In this document: positions 6,602 to 7,197 of the stretch, piece after piece
Position numbering within the stretch: position 1 is the first letter of the stretch
Layout: the number at the start of each line of letters is the position of its first letter
NCBI GenBank assembly: GCA_937958735.1
Contig: CALGNG010000234.1
Location: 1 to 7,197, forward strand
Length of the DNA stretch: 7,197 nucleotides
Direction: 5' to 3'
Source of the DNA: an uncultured Aquimarina sp.
GTDB lineage: Bacteria; Bacteroidota; Bacteroidia; Flavobacteriales; Flavobacteriaceae
Notes under the pieces: model-generated
Database searches by the model: none
What the model was told of the DNA's origin: nothing
What the model saw: the letters and a program-made list of their open reading frames with translations, nothing else
Translations under genes and position numbers: made by a program

Positions 6602-7197
6602 TTATTTGTTCTTTTTTAAATGAAAGACATAAGAAAAGTTCCAACCGAAAAATAAATTCCCGTCTTTGGAATTAAAATTTACTGGAGTTTCGGTAATAAC
6701 TTGATCTTCGCTAAACGCTCCTGTGTGAGTAAAAAACATTTGGATTAATACTTTAGATACCTCCCAGTTTATCCCTAAGGAAAAAGGGCCAAAAGTTTCT
6801 ATAGATTCTAAAGCAAATGGCTTAGGAACATAAAAATATTCTGAAGCAACAGATACATGTTTCCCTAATTTGTATCGCCCTCCAATACCCACAGCAAATT
6901 GAAACTTGGGATCTTGTTCAAAAGTAGTAGAGCCTCTATAAATAAAAGTAGGAGACAATTGTACAGATAGTTTTGGATCTAATTTTCTAGCCAATAATAA
7001 TTGACCTGCAAAGGTAGTTTTGTCTATAAAATCTCCATTTTTATTTATGGCTGTTTTAGGAATACTATTATTATAAATATCGCTAGGTCTTGGATTATCA
7101 CTTAAAGAAACGTTTTCTAAATTTTTGCTTCTATAAGATTGTGCTGCAACTACAGTTAAACTAAATGGAGTCTTTCTTGCCCCTGTTGTTTGGCGGA
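6602..7197 (-). CDS. DUF5777-like outer-membrane beta-barrel protein (partial, 5' end missing)
   Basis: The reading frame is open from the stop at 6602-6604 to the right edge, giving about 198 C-terminal residues; the start lies outside the window. The sequence alternates short hydrophobic strands and polar turns as in outer-membrane barrels: RQTTGARKTPFSLTVVA near the edge, then KLSVQLSPTFIYRG, FQFAVGIGGRYKLGKHVSVA, SEYFYVPKP, GPFSLGINWEV, and a C-terminal FFGWNFSYVFHLKKNK. The order and wording resemble DUF5777 barrel proteins of Bacteroidota, whose role is unknown; I recognise the family from memory rather than from a search. It is the first visible gene of a minus-strand operon and is followed after 26 bases by the DUF4331 N-terminal-half gene. 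A TTG at 6994 should not be taken as the start, since the frame and barrel pattern continue upstream. Confidence 0.75.
   Translation of the reverse strand, partial: RQTTGARKTPFSLTVVAAQSYRSKNLENVSLSDNPRPSDIYNNSIPKTAINKNGDFIDKTTFAGQLLLARKLDPKLSVQLSPTFIYRGSTTFEQDPKFQFAVGIGGRYKLGKHVSVASEYFYVPKPFALESIETFGPFSLGINWEVSKVLIQMFFTHTGAFSEDQVITETPVNFNSKDGNLFFGWNFSYVFHLKKNK

Noticed and set aside
6576..6644. Longer N-terminus for the DUF4331 N-terminal-half protein starting at 6644
   Set aside because: It would overlap the barrel gene and place 23 residues before a normal Sec signal peptide; the ATG at 6575 fits better.

Overview
The window comes from an AT-rich bacterial chromosome, most likely a member of the Flavobacteriaceae (Bacteroidota). 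This rests on the PheS and RadA sequence types, the lack of Shine-Dalgarno motifs before most genes, a TAnnTTTG-type -7 element before pheS, and the DUF5777/DUF4331 envelope proteins. The genus cannot be fixed from the sequence alone. There are seven complete protein genes and one partial gene. No tRNA, rRNA, CRISPR array, insertion sequence or phage gene was seen.

Left part (1-2700): pheS (phenylalanyl-tRNA synthetase alpha chain, +) and radA (DNA repair/recombination ATPase, -) are convergent. A strong symmetric hairpin between them can terminate transcription from both sides. Both are ordinary housekeeping genes with intact catalytic motifs. pheT is not adjacent.

Middle (2700-3950): a 91-residue protein of unknown function is divergent from radA and closed by a clear intrinsic terminator. 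It is followed by a cytoplasmic SGNH/GDSL-type hydrolase with a forced GTG start. The hydrolase keeps the nucleophile Ser and the Asp/His block, but its block III reads Gly-Met-Tyr-Cys where the superfamily pattern is Gly-x-Asn-Asp, so its chemistry is uncertain.

Right part (3950-7197, all -): transcribed from the right edge leftward are a DUF5777-like beta-barrel protein (5' end outside the window), a secreted protein matching the N-terminal half of DUF4331, a lipoprotein matching the C-terminal half of DUF4331, and a TPR lipoprotein. The first three are 26 and 18 bases apart and the fourth follows after 88 bases, so they look like one operon for a cell-envelope assembly. The most interesting point is that a domain found elsewhere as one chain appears here as two separately exported polypeptides, the second lipid-anchored. 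The operon ends one base from the stop codon of the convergent SGNH gene.
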